Counted from the first letter of the stretch, positions 1 to 9,869 are shown. The stretch: 39,158 nucleotides of DNA from Altimarinus sp041659565 (GCA_041659565.1 JBAZXZ010000008.1:1-39158), one strand, 5' to 3'. Numbers and translations are program-made. The notes: generated by a model not told the origin, from the letters alone.

Positions 1-774
1 GCAGTAGCAACAGTAGCTTGAACTACAATAACTACACTATCAGCTTGAACAACAGATATAACACCAGTATGATGAGCATGTTGAGATAATGCATCAAAAA
101 CATTAACGGTAACAACTCCACCAATAGTACAATGGAGAGATATACCATGAACAAATTGTACAAATAATGATATAACAATATGATGAAAAATATGGGCTTG
201 ATGTAATAGTGTACTTTGAACAACAGGTATATCAACAAATGCAGATGTATATAATTGAACTTGTTATAACTATGCATGAGCAACTACAACAACAAATTGT
301 AATTCAACATATCTTACATATACAGCAAAAGAAAATGCATTTAATTCAACTTATTGAGAAGATAATATATGGTGAAAATTGTACTTACGGGCAAATGCAG
401 TTCAAGTAAATAATGCATGTCCAACATGATGGCACTTACCAACTGATACAGATTTTCTTAACTTAGAAATAGCTTTAACTTGTACTGATAGTTCTATAGA
501 TTTAAATTGGAGATGTGCTTGACTTTGATGGGCATGAAAATCAACAAAAACAACATCTAATAATATAATAAAAGCACTTAAACTTCCACTAGCAGGTTAC
601 CGGTATGGTGGAGCTTTCATTCATCGTGGGAACTATACGTACTTGTGGTCTTCTACCGAGTACGATTCTACTAATGCTCGTGGTAGGCACTTAGATCGGA
701 ATAATTCCGCAGTGCATCGCAATTTCCGGGGTAAGGCTACCCTCGGTTTTTCTGTAAGGTGTATTAAGGATTAA
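1..774 (+). CDS. DGR target protein with FISUMP/C-type-lectin-like C-terminal variable domain (5' partial)
   Basis: Frame 1 is open from the window edge to TAA at 772-774 (257 residues), with TGA read as Gly; the true start lies upstream. The N-terminal part is Thr/Asn/Gly-rich with several Cys, as in extracellular proteins. From about residue 120 it matches the Fibrobacter succinogenes major paralogous (FISUMP) fold: an IWGKLYL stretch, then CPTGWHLPTD, then LAGYRYGG, a WSSTEYD motif and a terminal GFSVRCIKD. This fold is a known DGR target. The last 62 codons are the variable repeat, so the protein is the substrate of the retroelement downstream. The likely role is surface ligand binding with a diversifiable face; the ligand cannot be inferred. 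Confidence 0.88.
588..773 (+). repeat. DGR variable repeat (VR)
   Basis: This 186-nt segment at the 3' end of the target gene aligns without gaps to the template repeat at 1395-1580. The two differ at 15 positions, all adenine in TR: seven became T, four or five C, the rest G. Most affected codons are AAY in TR and encode Tyr, His, Ile, Asp, Phe or Leu here; one ACA became GCA and one GAT became GGT. The first change is at 598 and the last at 743; the final 30 nt (744-773) are identical, as expected for the 3' initiation side. The segment is visibly more GC-rich than the surrounding DNA. Confidence 0.96.
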
Positions 775-790
775 TCTGACGATAGTCAGA
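775..790 (+). other. DGR hairpin immediately downstream of VR
   Basis: TCTGAC-GATA-GTCAGA forms a perfect 6-bp stem with a GRNA-type tetraloop, starting one base after the target stop codon. Hairpin or cruciform structures with GRNA loops just 3' of VR are known to promote retrohoming in the Bordetella phage DGR. TR has no such element at the equivalent place, which fits its role in marking the recipient repeat. Confidence 0.75.
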
Positions 791-850
791 AAAATTCGTC
801 TCTTTGTTCTCTTTGCCTCTTTTTTTGCTTCTTTTTTCTAAAAAGAAGAT

Positions 851-885
851 ATCTCCAAAATTTAGATATTCTAAATTTTGGAGAT
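851..885 (+). terminator. Perfect 16-bp hairpin, likely terminator of the DGR target gene
   Basis: The arms 851-866 and 870-885 are perfectly complementary around a 3-nt loop (ATCTCCAAAATTTAGA and its complement) and are followed by TTATTTTA. A smaller CTTCTTTTT/AAAAAGAAG hairpin lies just upstream. The pair separates the target gene from the MutS-like accessory gene at 910. Confidence 0.6.
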
Positions 886-909
886 TATTTTAAAATTTAA
901 AAAAGTATC

Positions 910-1251
910 ATGAGAAAGGATAGTTTTGAGAAACTTGATGATTGATTTTTAAATTTATATGAAGAGTGAATTTTTGTAAGATGTTTTGAATATAGTGCAA
1001 TTTTTGTTTCAGAACTGACTTGATATAGGCTTTTTGCTAATATAGATAGAAAAACAGGAAAAATATTTTTGGAAATTGGTTTTCCTAACAATAAATTAAA
1101 TCAAATAATAAAAGAATTAGAAATGAAATGATATTGTTTGAGAATTACAAAACTTAATTGAGAATTAAAACTAAGTTTTTGAGTTTTAAAATTAGAAAGA
1201 AATATAGAAAAATTAATAAAATTAAAACAAGATTTAGTTAAATTTTGTTAA
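910..1251 (+). CDS. DGR accessory protein of MutS-like (MSL) type
   Basis: This 113-residue ORF contains six TGA (Gly) codons and ends in TAA. Residues about 15-85 resemble domain I of MutS, the mismatch-recognition domain: a YEEGIFVRCFEYSAI segment equivalent to the MutS GDFYE(L/M)F..DA region, then IGFPNNKLNQIIKEL and KGYCLRI, matching the GxPxxxLxxYxxKLxxxGYxVAI pattern. None of the later MutS domains (clamp, ATPase) is present. Small MutS-domain proteins are one of the recognised accessory classes beside DGR reverse transcriptases, along with Avd and HRDC proteins. The C-terminal 25 residues are Lys/Leu-rich and helical. Its biochemical role is not established. The assignment rests on motif resemblance and position. 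Confidence 0.72.
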
Positions 1252-1394
1252 AATGAAATTTTGGCCAGAATTAATATTTCTAAATTGGGATATTGAGAGT
1301 GCCAATTAATCCTAGTAATCCACTGGAAAATTTTCTAGTAGTAAAAGATATATATAATCGCTAGGTTATATATACAAATCAAGTGATTACCCAT

Positions 1395-1580
1395 ACTAGC
1401 AGGTAACCGGAATGGTGGAGCTTTCAATAATCGTGGGAACAATACGAACTTGTGGTCTTCTACCGAGTACGATTCTACTAATGCTCGTGGTAGGAACTTA
1501 AATCGGAATAATTCCACAGTGAATCGCAATAACCGGGATAAGGCTACCAACGGTTTTTCTGTAAGGTGTATTAAGGATTA
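1395..1580 (+). repeat. DGR template repeat (TR)
   Basis: This is the 186-nt partner of VR at 588-773, same orientation and no indels. Read in the VR frame it encodes mainly Asn (AAC/AAT) at the variable sites, the usual TR design in which adenine mutagenesis gives many residues without creating stops. Only two AAG codons could become a TAG stop, one of them inside the invariant 3' segment. Homology begins at ACTAGCAGGT and ends at AAGGATTA. The minus-strand ORF across it is only a shadow. Confidence 0.96.
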
Positions 1581-1587
1581 TATTATA

Positions 1588-1616
1588 GTAGGAAACGGTT
1601 TTAAGCCGTTTCCTAC
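1588..1616 (+). other. 11-bp hairpin directly 3' of TR
   Basis: GTAGGAAACGG (1588-1598) pairs perfectly with CCGTTTCCTAC (1606-1616) around a 7-nt loop and is followed by ATTTTT. It could end the template RNA, or be a structural element in the TR-to-RT spacer needed for cDNA priming. It sits 7 nt after TR and 19 nt before the reverse transcriptase start. Confidence 0.65.
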
Positions 1617-1635
1617 ATTTTTAAATTAAATATTT

Positions 1636-2856
1636 ATGCAAAAACAATTACTTTATGATTTGTTTCAAGCATACTATGATGCTAGAAAAAACAAAAGAAA
1701 CACAAACGATCAACTTAAATTTGAACTAAATCTTGAACAAAATTTAATAGAATTATATGAAGATTTAAAAAATCATAGATATGAAGTATCCCAATGTATT
1801 TATTTTATAAATCCATATCCAATAAAAAGAGAAATATTTGCTTGAAATTTTCGTGATAGAGTAGTTCATCATCTTATATACAATTATGTTTATGATATTT
1901 TTGATAAACATTTTATATATGATAGTTATAGTTGTAGAGTTTGAAAATGAACGAGTTTTTGAATAAAAAGAGTTAATAGATTTATACGAAGTTGCAGTGA
2001 AAATTATACTAAAGATTGTTATGTACTCAAACTTGATATTTCAGGGTATTTTATGAATATCAATAAAAATATATTATTTAAAAAAATAGAAAAAATTTTG
2101 ATTAATAAGGAGCAAAATCTAAAAATAGATTTAAGTTTTTTACTTGAAATAATACAAAAAATAGTATTTAATAATCCAATAGAAAATTCTATTTTTAAGT
2201 GAAAAAGAGAGGATTATGTATGACTTCCAAAAAATAAAAGTTTATTTTTTGCCAGGATTTGATGTGGTCTACCTATTTGAAATCTTACAAGTCAGCTTTT
2301 TTCTAATGTCTATTTAGATGATTTTGATAAATTTGTGAAACAAGAGTTAAGTCCAGATTCTATAAAGTCCGGACTTTTCTACTGAAGGTATGTAGATGAT
2401 TTAATAATTATTCATCAAGATAAAGAGTTTTTAGTTGGAGTTATAGAAAAAATAAAAAATTATTTAAGTGATAATTTATGACTTACACTTCATCCTAACA
2501 AAATATATTTACAACATTATAGCAAATGAGTATTATTTTTATGAAGTTTTATTAAGCCTCATAGAATTTATGTCAGAAACAGGACTTTATGAAACTTTTA
2601 TAAAACTATTTATGAAATTAATAAAAAATTTCAAAATCATGAAATTATAACTAAAAATGATTTTTATAGATATATTTTATCTCCAATAAATTCGTATTTA
2701 GGATTTATAAAAAATACATCTTCTTTTAAAGTAAAAATTAAAATCCTGAAAAAGCTTGATAAATGATTATTAAGCTTTTTCTATTTAGATTATAAATTTA
2801 ATAAAATAATTCTTAAATATGACAACTTACCAAAATCTACCTGTTTACAAAACTAG
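1636..2856 (+). CDS. DGR reverse transcriptase
   Basis: This 406-residue protein has many TGA (Gly) codons and ends in TAG. The RT motifs run in order: FRDRVVHHL near residue 74, KLDISGYFMNI near 134, then GCGLPIGNLTSQLFSNVYLD near 209-228, and the catalytic YVDD at 252-255. The (I/L)GxxxSQ form of motif 4, with SQ rather than SP, is the hallmark of DGR reverse transcriptases, and LTLHPNKIYLQ follows as expected. It copies the template RNA into cDNA with errors at adenines, and that cDNA replaces VR in the target gene. It starts 55 nt after TR, and its 3' end overlaps the Avd gene by 38 nt, so the two are co-transcribed and probably translationally coupled. Confidence 0.95.
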
Positions 2857-3169
2857 TTATGATTTACTTATTTTGATATTTCTTCTAGTAAAGGAATTTT
2901 CTAGAGAATATAAATATACTCTTTGAGATAGTATAAAAAAAGAATTGTTAGAACTTATAAAAAATGTTTATAAGGCAAATTCAAGCTTTGATAATAGGCT
3001 AATAAATATAAAAAATGCAAAAGAAAATATTGAAACACTTAGACTTTATATTAGACTTTGTAAAGATTTAAAAATAATTAATCTTAAAAATTTTGTAGAT
3101 GTAAGTGAAAAAATTGAATCAATTTCAAAACAGCTTTTTTCTTGGGGAAAAGTATTTGAAAAAAGGTAA
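2819..3169 (+). CDS. avd: Avd, DGR accessory variability determinant (four-helix bundle)
   Basis: This 116-residue protein starts inside the reverse transcriptase gene. The sequence follows the Avd / 23S rRNA-intervening-sequence protein family: LPVYKTSYDLLLLIF-type first helix (here with LILIFLL), then KEFSREYKYTLGDSIKKE, LIKNVYKANS, IETLRLYIRLCKDLKIINLKNFV and ISKQLFSWGKVF. Members form a pentameric barrel with a basic surface that binds nucleic acid and the reverse transcriptase, and they are needed for cDNA synthesis and mutagenic homing in the Bordetella phage DGR. The conserved TLG(D/E) glycine is encoded by TGA. Its presence together with an MSL gene in the same cassette is noteworthy. 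Confidence 0.88.
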
Positions 3170-3170
3170 T

Positions 3171-3239
3171 ATGAAAAAAGATGATAATTTTGGGGGTAAT
3201 GCAAAAAAGTATACTAATTTTATAAAATCTCTTCCTTAA
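3171..3239 (+). CDS. Possible 22-residue peptide after avd
   Basis: An ATG one base after the Avd stop opens a 22-residue, Lys/Asn-rich ORF (MKKDDNFGGNAKKYTNF...) that overlaps the convergent murG end by 20 nt. It could be a translationally coupled micro-ORF or chance. No family is recognised; only the tight spacing supports it. Confidence 0.2.
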   Translation: MKKDDNFGGNAKKYTNFIKSLP

Positions 3240-4251
3240 TTTTCTTAAGAGGATCAAAGAAATGATCTAGATTTAGTCATACTTTTCTGAGACTTTTATA
3301 TTTTTGAATTAATCTGAAAATTTCTAGTTCCATATTGTTTTCTTCAAGAACTATATCACTTCAGAAATTATCTGAGAAATATTTTGCATTTTCTACTTGA
3401 TGATTATTTGCACTTTCTTTTAGAGGAATAATTATTGAGTGTATTCAAAAACTATTTAATTCCCATAAACTAGTTGCTCAAGCTCTTGTTATAGCTATAT
3501 CTACAGTTTTATATATTTTTCATAATCTTTTTTGTGTAATATAATCATGAGCTACTACATTTTTGAATTCTTTAAATTTTTCTCTATAATGCATATTTTT
3601 TTCTCATAGAATTATATGAAAATTGACATCTTGTAAATCAGGTAATATCTTTAGCATATTTTCAAAAATACGAGTTGATCATTGGCTTCAAGCTATAATG
3701 AGTACTGATAATTTTAGATTTTCTATAGTTTCTAGATCATCTATGTAATCAATTAATTCAGGATTAAGTATTTGTCATGTTAATATATGTCTTTTTCAAT
3801 TTATTATCTTATTTGGAAATGTATAAAAAATCTTTGTTGCTAAATTTCAAACCACATTGTTTGAAACTCATGTAGTCATATCAGATTCGTGAACATATAT
3901 TTTTTTTCAAAGTATTTTTGCTGCTATACATAAAGGTAGACTTACATATCATCATTTTGAAAATATTATATCTATTTTATGTTTTTTTATTAATTGAATT
4001 CATTGAATTATCCCAGATATATTTTTAAGAGGTTCATAAAAATTTCTCAAATCAAAGTATCTTCTTATTTTTCAAGCTGATATATCTTCAAATGGAATTT
4101 TGTTTCTAATAGCTTCTTCTTCTTCTAAACTGTCTTGTTCTCAAACCCATATAAAACTTAAATTTTTATCTTCTTTTAGATAATTATAAAGTGATAATAA
4201 AGGATATATATGACCTCAAGTTCATCATCAAGTTAAAGCAATAACTTTCAT
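3220..4251 (-). CDS. murG: MurG, UDP-GlcNAc:lipid I N-acetylglucosaminyltransferase
   Basis: This 343-residue protein begins MKVIALTGGGTGGHIYPLL, carrying the MurG glycine-rich loop with four of its glycines encoded by TGA. A second family segment (FSKGGYVSLPLCIAA) follows near residue 100. It transfers GlcNAc from UDP-GlcNAc to lipid I to give lipid II at the inner face of the membrane, the last cytoplasmic step of peptidoglycan precursor synthesis. Length is normal for the family (about 350). The upstream same-strand neighbour is a PAP2 phosphatase of the kind that can recycle undecaprenyl-PP, a fitting partner, but a long nested hairpin separates them. The 3' end runs convergently into the DGR cassette. 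Confidence 0.92.
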
Positions 4252-4285
4252 AGTAATTAATAGTTAAAAATTAATATACTTATTC

Positions 4286-4402
4286 TTAAATTGATTTCTT
4301 ATTTTTTACACAAATTCAAAAACTCGACCAAAACTTAATTATAATTAAGTTTTGGGACTCAAACAGTTTTCATTTGTTTTAAAAAATAAGAAATCAATTT
4401 AG
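4286..4402. repeat. Nested inverted repeat of about 115 nt
   Basis: The outer arms 4288-4307 and 4381-4400 are a perfect 20-bp inverted repeat, extendable by one T-A pair and one wobble pair. Inside is a perfect 28-nt palindrome at 4328-4355 (CCAAAACTTAATTA and its mirror). The intervening ACAAAT..CAAAAAC and GTTTTCATTTGT pieces are also partly complementary, so the whole element can fold into one long hairpin. It lies between the PAP2 stop and the murG start. It may terminate PAP2 transcription, or be a small non-coding or MITE-like element. The function is not known. Confidence 0.75.
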
Positions 4403-4410
4403 TTTAATTT

Positions 4411-5007
4411 TTATAGTTTTACAAAAGAAGTAATTTTCATAATCATTGTATTTAATTTTTTAATTATTTCTAATTTTTTTATAAATTTAAAAATTATGAA
4501 ACTTGAAAATATTCAAATTAAAATTCAAACTATTATATCAAGAGGCCAGTGAACTCAAGCGATAATTCTTGATATAACCATTATGAAAGCAAAAGGTAGA
4601 AATATATAAAAAACTTTTTTATAATTTGATAAATATAGAGATGTTAAAAATGCAAAACTAACTGTAGCATGATCTGATGGAAAAGATGCATCAGGAATAT
4701 GTTTTAATAAAAGTTTTCAAGTATGTAGTATATAATTTTCAGGTCTATCAAAATGTACAATTTTTTGGATTATTAAAGCTATCACAATACCTAAAATACA
4801 AGAATAAAGAATAAATAATAAATTTTCTTTTTTTTCTTGTTCTTTTTTATATGATAAAATAATCCAAGTAATAATTAAAAAAATCGGAATAAAAAAGATA
4901 GGAGCATCAGCAAAAATTCAAACCAAGTTTGCTATAAAATCATTTGTAGAAAGACTATTTAGAGCTAAAAGTATACTTTCATTAATTTGTTGTATTCCAC
5001 TAAACAT
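4411..5007 (-). CDS. PAP2-family membrane phosphatase (possible undecaprenyl-diphosphatase)
   Basis: This 198-residue membrane protein has several hydrophobic segments. The PAP2 signature is visible: K-x-x-x-x-x-x-RP as KIVHFDRPENY, then PSDHA in FPSDHATVSFAF, then SRIIAGVHWPLDI with the catalytic His and Asp. Family members dephosphorylate lipid phosphates; a BcrC-like role in regenerating the undecaprenyl phosphate carrier would suit the neighbouring murG, but other lipid phosphates are possible. The start is the first ATG after a gene-poor AT-rich stretch. The last 25 residues are Lys-rich and probably cytoplasmic. Confidence 0.85.
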
Positions 5008-5231
5008 AGTATATTTTTTAAAAATTAATTATGTTTTATATTAATAAGTTTTTATTTTAAATCAATTGTAAATTTAATAAATATATATTATAATATTAAA
5101 AATATAATAATATAATTAGTAAATATTATAAAATGATAAATTCTTCACAGTTTGTAAGAAAAGTGTTTAGAATATATTGTAAAAGAAAAAAATATAAATA
5201 ATATATAAAATATTTATTTTTAATAGTATTA
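5008..5231. other. Divergent intergenic region
   Basis: This is extremely AT-rich spacer between the minus-strand PAP2 gene and the plus-strand prepilin-propeller gene. It must hold both promoters, but no clear -35/-10 pair stands out and no ORF or hairpin is convincing. Confidence 0.4.
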
Positions 5232-7088
5232 ATGAAAAAGACAAAAAAAACTTATATAAAAAATAAATTTAAAAATAAAAATTTATGATTTACTTTAATT
5301 GAGTTAATAGTTGTTATAACAATATTAGCTATTTTATGAACTTTGGCTTTTATTGGTTTACAAAAATATATTTTAAATGCTAGAGATAGTGTTAGAACAA
5401 GTGATATGAAATGAATTCAAACAGCACTTTGAATATATACAATTGAAAAATGAAAATATCCAGAACCAACAAATGCAGTAAATATAACATATAGTTGAGC
5501 TACAGTTTGGAGTCAATGAACTTTCTGATACCAGACATTTACAAATGTTAGGGTAATAAATAAAATACCACTTGATCCATTGAAATCAGTTGAATATGCA
5601 TATTCAGTAACATCAGATAGACAAGATTATCAATTAGTTTGAATATTAGAAGATCCTCAGATTACGAGTTATAAAAGTTCTTTTATTAATTCAACATATG
5701 CAGACTCAAGTAGTGTTTCGGCATATTCCGTATGAAATTATAATTGAATAGTTACAAAGGTTAGTACTTGATGAATTGATTATGCTTTAGCTATTCCTTC
5801 TGTTTTTTCAAATAGTACTACTCAAACTGATTTATGACAAATAGTATCAAATAAATCATTTATTTATAACAATTATTGAAATCTCCCAAGCAATTTTTCA
5901 GGGGCTTTTTTAACAAATCAAAAATTTGATTTTACTCCTAATAAGCTGGTTGTATATAGTTGATCTTTTGTTAATTTAAAAGAGTTATCAGATCAAATGA
6001 TATTTTTAAAAAATGTACAAGATGCATATAATTGAAGTATTATAGTAAATGATGATAAACAAATAAGAAATATTGTTGAGAATTTAGTTGATGTAAATAA
6101 TCCTTCAAGTAGAGCAAAAACACTTGCCTGTAATTTAATTAATTTTAATTTAAAATATTTTATAGAGTGTAATCATATAGATTATTTAACATTTTATATA
6201 ATCAATACACTTCATATAGATATTAATAATTTGCCATGAAATTCTGTTAATACAGTTTTTCGCTCAGTAGATTGAAATTTACGGTTTTGAACTAATGATT
6301 GAATATGACTTTATGATTGAAGTTTTTGGACTATATTTAATAAAGATAATTCAGGATTAGTACATAATGTTATATTAGCAATTTCTCAGGATGTCTTATG
6401 AAATATGTGGTTTTGAACAAATTTGGGAATAAGTAAATATGATTGAATAAATTGGGAAACAATAAACACAAAAAATAGTTGATTACTTAATAATCATATA
6501 TTGGAAATATATACAGGTCCAGATTGAACAATGTGGATATGAACGAATAATTGAGTAAATAGCTATGATTCATGAGTTTGGGCTGATTATACAAAAAAAA
6601 GTACAGGACTTTCTCATGATCATGTAAATGCTATTTATGAAGATAATTTATGAAATATATGGTTTTGAACTGATGTATGATTAGATAAATATCTTAGTTG
6701 AGTTATTACTAGATATACTACATCTGAATGATTACCAGATAATAGAATTACTTATATTATACAAGATTTAAATAATGATATGTGGATTTGAACTCAATCT
6801 GGACTTTCAAAATATAATTGGACTACATTTATTACAAAAAATGTTTCAAATACTACAGGGGGATTACCAGATGATAGAATAACTTATATTTATCAAAATA
6901 ATAATAATAGTGATTTATGGTTTGGTACAAAAAATTGAGCTGCAAAATATGTAGAATCATCAGATAAATGGACTGTTTATAATACATCAAATGAATTATC
7001 TTGAAATATTATTAATTCTATAAATCAAAATACAGACTGAAGTATTGTCATTACAAGTGATTGATGAATTGATATTATTAAGGAATAA
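5232..7088 (+). CDS. Type IV prepilin-like N-terminus fused to a seven-repeat beta-propeller
   Basis: This 618-residue protein starts with a 19-residue basic leader ending in Gly (TGA codon at 5286), then FTLIELIVVITILAILGTLAF: a class III prepilin signal with Glu at mature position 5 and a hydrophobic helix. Residues about 45-110 resemble a pseudopilin globular start (ALGIYTIEKGKYPEPT). From about residue 335 come seven repeats of about 42 residues with the two-component-regulator propeller (Reg_prop) pattern, G-x-(L/M/I)-W-(F/I)-G-T-x-x-G-(L/I/V)-x-x-Y, enough for a complete seven-bladed propeller; the last blade is degenerate. I infer a minor pilin or surface tip protein displaying a propeller. 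The assembly genes are not in the window. Confidence 0.88.
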
Positions 7089-7109
7089 TTTTTATCAAAA
7101 ATCATTTTG

Positions 7110-7150
7110 AAAAATAAGTCTTCTTTATATAATAAACTGGACTTATTTTT
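7110..7150 (+). terminator. Rho-independent-type terminator after prepilin-propeller gene
   Basis: An 11-bp stem, AAAAATAAGTC (7110-7120) with GACTTATTTTT (7140-7150), encloses a 19-nt loop and runs into TTATTT. It lies 21 nt after the stop codon. Confidence 0.7.
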
Positions 7151-7190
7151 TATTTACTAAAGTTTTTAGTACTAATCCTTTTAAAGACCT

Positions 7191-9854
7191 ATGACAAATA
7201 TAAATGAACTTCCAAAAAAATATTCTCCTTCAAGTTTTGAGGAAGAAATATATAAAAAATGGGAAGAAAATGGTAAATTTAAACCTACAGAAAGTAAGAC
7301 TTGAGAAAATTATTGTATACCTATTCCACCACCAAATGTAACTTGAGTTCTTCATTTATGACATGCTATAATGGTTACATTAGAAGATATAATGACAAGA
7401 TATCATCGTATGAAATGAGATTCTACAGTGTGGATTCCTTGAACTGATCATGCTTGAATATCAACTCAAAATGTTGTAGAAAAAAAACTTGATAAAGAGT
7501 GAAAGAGTAGGGTAAATATGTGAAGAGATAAATTTATGGAAGAATGTTGGGATTGGACAAAAAAACATGGATGAATTATACAAAATCAATTTAAAAGAAT
7601 GTGAGCTAGTTGTGATTGGTCAAAAGAAAGATTTACTTTAGATGAAGAATTAAATAAAAGAGTTAAAAAAGCATTTGTAGATTTATATAACAAAGGACTT
7701 ATTTATAGATGAGAATATATGGTAAATTATTCTCCAAAATTACAAACAGTAGTTTCAGATCAAGAGGTAATATATAGAGAGGAAAAATGAAAACTTTATT
7801 ATATAACTTATTTTTTATCTTGAAGTGATAATGAGATAATAGTAGCAACAACTCGTCCAGAAACTATGCTTTGAGATGTGGCTGTAGCAGTTCATCCAAA
7901 AGATAAGAGATACAAAAAGATTCTTAAATCATGAAAAAAATTATTACTTCCTATATTAAATAAAGAAATTCCTATTATAGCTGATGAAATGGTTGATATG
8001 AATTTTTGAACTTGAGCAGTAAAAATAACACCAGCTCATGATTTAAATGATTTCGAAGTAGCAAAAAGACATAATCTTCCTCTTACTGAAATTGTTATAG
8101 ATAAAAACGGTACAATGACAGATAAAACAGGGATTTTTGAATGACTTGATTTTATGTCAGCAAGACAAAATATAGTAGAACTTCTAAAATCAAAGTGAAA
8201 TTTACATCATATGGAAGATTATACAAATAGAGTTGGTTATTGTGAAAGAAGTGGTTGTAAGATTGAGACAATCATTTCTAAACAATGGTTTGTAAAAATT
8301 GCTCCAATTGCAGAAAAAGTAATAGTTTGATATAAAAATAATGATTTTGAAATAATACCTAAAAGATTTAATAAAGTATTTGAAGATTGGATTTTTAATT
8401 TAAGAGATTGGTGTATTTCTAGACAATTGTGGTGGGGGCATCAAATCCCAGTTTTTTATCATAAAACAACTGGAGAAATTGTAGTTACAGAAGAAGATTT
8501 ATCAAAAAATCCAGATTATATACAGGATCCTGATGTACTTGATACTTGGTTTTCAAGTGCTCTATGGCCATTTTCTATACTTGATTATGATATGTGGGGC
8601 GGGGAACAACCTGATATGGTTAAAAAGTTTTATCCTGCATCAGTTTTGGAAACTGGGCATGATATAATCTTTTTTTGGGTAATTAGAATGCTTCTTTTTT
8701 GATATGAATTTACATGACAAACTCCTTTTGAAAAAATTTATTTTCATTGACTTGTTAGAGATAAAAATTGAAGAAAAATGAGTAAATCTCTATGAAATGG
8801 TATAGATCCTATCGATATGATAGAGAAGTATGGTACTGATCCTTTAAGACTTTCTCTAACTATATGAAATACTCCTTGAAATGACTTAAAATTTGATGAA
8901 GATAATGTAGCTTCAAATATGATGTTTATGAATAAATTATGGAATGCTTGTAGGTTTGTTCATACTAATTTGTGAGATAATATAGGAAAAATATGAAATG
9001 ATTTTGAAAAACTCGAAAAAACTATTATAGATAATTATGATAAATTACTTATTTCAGAAAAACGGATTTTATCTAGATTAAAGTCATTGACTGATTTAGT
9101 TACTACTTCTATGGAAGATTATAATTTTGCAGAAAGTGGGCAAGAATTGCATACATTTACAAAAAACGAATTTTGTGATTATTATATAGAAGATTTTAAA
9201 CTTACTAAGGATACATCTAAATATTGAGAAGAAGTTATAGTATATGTAATAAATACTTTACTTAAATTATGGCATCCATATATTCCTTTTATTACTGAAG
9301 AGCTTTATAATAAACTTTGATTTAATGATTATCTTATAGATAGTAATTGGCCAAAACTTAAAATAAAAAGAGATGAAGAAGTAGAAAAAGAAAAACAAGT
9401 TGTGATAGATCTTATAAAAGAAATAAGAAAACTTAGAGTAGAAAATAATTTACTTCCAAGTAATACTATTAAAGTTCAAATTTATGTAAGAAGTAAAAAT
9501 CTGGAAACTATAACTAATTCATTGGATATAATTTCTTGAATTGTAAAGTCAGAAGAAACTATAATAGTTGATAAAAAACCAAAGGATAAAAACTTGGCTT
9601 ATAGTATAATCAAGGCTTGAATCGAAGTTTATGTAGATACTTCAAATGCTTTGGATTTAGATAAAGAAACAGAGAGATTAAAATTTGCAATAGATGATAC
9701 AAAAGAATATATACTTAAACTTGATAAAAAATTATTAAATGAAAGTTTTGTAAGAAATGCTCCTGCTAGTCTAGTTAGGGAAGAAATGGAGAAAAAAGAA
9801 CAATCTAAGCATAAACTTGAGAAATTGGAAGAAAAATTAAGAAATCTGGGGTAA
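7191..9854 (+). CDS. valS: Valyl-tRNA synthetase
   Basis: This 887-residue protein is the usual ValRS length. PPPNVTGVLHLGHA carries the HIGH signature (HLGH at residues 55-58, its Gly coded by TGA). The editing domain shows TTRPETMLGDVAV. The class I KMSKS motif is intact at about 529-533, within GRKMSKSLGNGIDP. DTWFSSALWPF and VLETGHDIIFFWVIRM are typical ValRS segments, and the C-terminal 65 residues form the tRNA-binding coiled coil, with a DKETERL start and APASLVREE motif. It charges tRNA-Val. It is flanked on both sides by strong terminators and is probably monocistronic. Confidence 0.96.
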
Positions 9855-9869
9855 TAATTTTATAATTTT

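Larger units (their letters stand above)
1252..1620 (+). ncRNA. DGR template RNA region (contains TR)
   Basis: The stretch between the MSL stop and the reverse transcriptase start has no long ORF. It holds the template repeat, about 140 nt of 5' flank and a 3' hairpin. In characterised DGRs the TR and its flanks are transcribed as the structured RNA used by the reverse transcriptase. The RNA ends are not visible; the bounds given are the intergenic limits. Confidence 0.7.

Noticed and set aside
32..409. Short ORFs on both strands near the left edge
   Set aside because: Frame 1 with TGA as Gly is continuous into the FISUMP domain and explains the whole stretch.
897..1550. Minus-strand ORFs across the MSL gene and TR
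   Set aside because: They are shadows: the plus strand carries a coherent protein and the template repeat, and the minus-strand translations have no family-like features.
1395..1580. TR as a second, broken copy of the target gene
   Set aside because: It has no flanking homology to the rest of the target gene, and all 15 differences lie at its adenines, which a decayed duplicate would not show.
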